Under the pieces are notes generated by a model that saw only the letters and a list, made by a program, of their open reading frames with translations, did not search any database and was not told the DNA's origin. The translations under genes and the position numbers were made by a program. This document shows positions 63,723-64,000 of a stretch of DNA of 64,000 nt, one piece after another. This DNA comes from Alkalihalobacillus deserti (GTDB taxonomy: Bacteria > Bacillota > Bacilli > Bacillales > Bacillaceae_D): the NCBI RefSeq assembly GCF_020734105.1, contig NZ_JAJAFR010000002.1:124001-188000 (forward strand), read 5' to 3'. Numbering within the stretch: position 1 is the first letter of the stretch; each line of letters begins with the position of its first letter.

Positions 63723-64000
63723 TCAAAGTTCTTTTTTTAATTTATCTTTGAATTCGTCAATTCGATCATAAAACATAATTCCATTTAGATGATCTAATTC
63801 ATGTTGGAAAACGATGGCTACTAAGCCCCGTAATCTTAATGAGACTTCTTCACCTTCTAAAGTGGTTCCTTTTACGGTAATACGAGAATATCTAGGAACT
63901 AAACCGGGTATATCTCTGTCTACAGAAAGGCAGCCTTCTCCACCTTCAAGATGCGTTTCTTCAATTGAATGACTTACAATTCTTGGATTGAAAAGACCCA
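63723..64000 (-). CDS. def: Peptide deformylase, C-terminal part
   Basis: Minus-strand frame open to the right edge, stop at 63723-63725. About 92 residues are seen, with the deformylase motifs EGCLSVDR (metal-binding Cys) and [16 protein letters not shown] (two histidines and the catalytic Glu). The enzyme removes the N-formyl group from new proteins. Position upstream of rpoY-rnjA on the same strand corresponds to B. subtilis defB (ykrB), though ykrA is missing between. The N-terminus lies outside the window. Confidence 0.93.
   Translation of the reverse strand, partial: GLFNPRIVSHSIEETHLEGGEGCLSVDRDIPGLVPRYSRITVKGTTLEGEEVSLRLRGLVAIVFQHELDHLNGIMFYDRIDEFKDKLKKEL

Overview
The window reads as chromosome of a low-GC, spore-forming member of the Bacillaceae, probably an alkaliphilic or halotolerant relative of Bacillus. 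The AGGAGG-type ribosome sites, coat-F-type and YjcZ-type sporulation proteins, a Ku/LigD repair pair, RNase J1 beside the small RNA polymerase subunit RpoY and a peptide deformylase, and a dapH-dapL-ykuS-ykuT-ykuU-ykuV order like that of B. subtilis all support this. No rRNA, tRNA, CRISPR array or intact insertion sequence was seen. Start codons were chosen from ribosome binding sites and family length, so several differ from the longest open frame.

Layout. (1) 1-8805: a sugar-catabolic locus: the end of an ABC solute-binding protein, a YesM/YesN-type two-component pair, a broken LacI-type gene, then a ThuA-like protein, two Gfo/Idh/MocA dehydrogenases and a TIM-barrel isomerase behind a cre-like site. 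(2) 9100-12700: a tract of short imperfect repeats, an IclR regulator and malate synthase G. (3) 12800-16300, mostly small genes: an MsmX-type ATPase, a PucR-type regulator, coat-F-like proteins and an HPr-like protein without the phosphorylatable histidine. (4) 16400-32900: an accessory catabolic island with a TRAP transporter, LacI regulator, shikimate-kinase-like protein, unknown membrane protein, aldehyde dehydrogenase, zinc alcohol dehydrogenase, ThDP enzyme, TIM-barrel protein, type I dehydroquinate dehydratase, FadR-like regulator, class III CoA-transferase and HMG-CoA-lyase-like enzyme. (5) 33000-40000: DeoD, YjcZ-like protein, EutH-like permease, nitroreductase, LigD and Ku. (6) 40400-45700: a hybrid kinase, a CheR-type methyltransferase and a REC-PAS-kinase, resembling the RsbK/RsbM stress-sensing pair of the B. 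cereus group. (7) 46000-53200: small proteins, an MscS channel, a BCCT transporter, a lipoprotein and isocitrate lyase. (8) 53300-64000: an AEC transporter, the dap/yku block, a cell-wall amidase, a frameshifted small gene, rnjA, rpoY and the start of def.

The island in region 4 is the best candidate for an undescribed system. The identical 14-bp palindrome TTAGATCGATCTAA lies upstream of the TRAP genes (one copy) and of the aldehyde dehydrogenase operon (two copies). At both promoters the left half of the palindrome coincides with a possible -10 element 17 bp after a TTG-type -35. This ties transport and catabolism to one regulator, most simply the LacI protein encoded between them. The substrate cannot be read from sequence. 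The enzymes fit either dehydrogenation, ThDP-dependent decarboxylation, aldehyde oxidation, CoA activation and lyase cleavage, or an inositol-like ring-opening route.

The window also carries two families of long palindromic intergenic repeats (five copies), a short family based on ATAACGGA...TCCGCTA (five copies), three decayed genes, and many strong intrinsic terminators.
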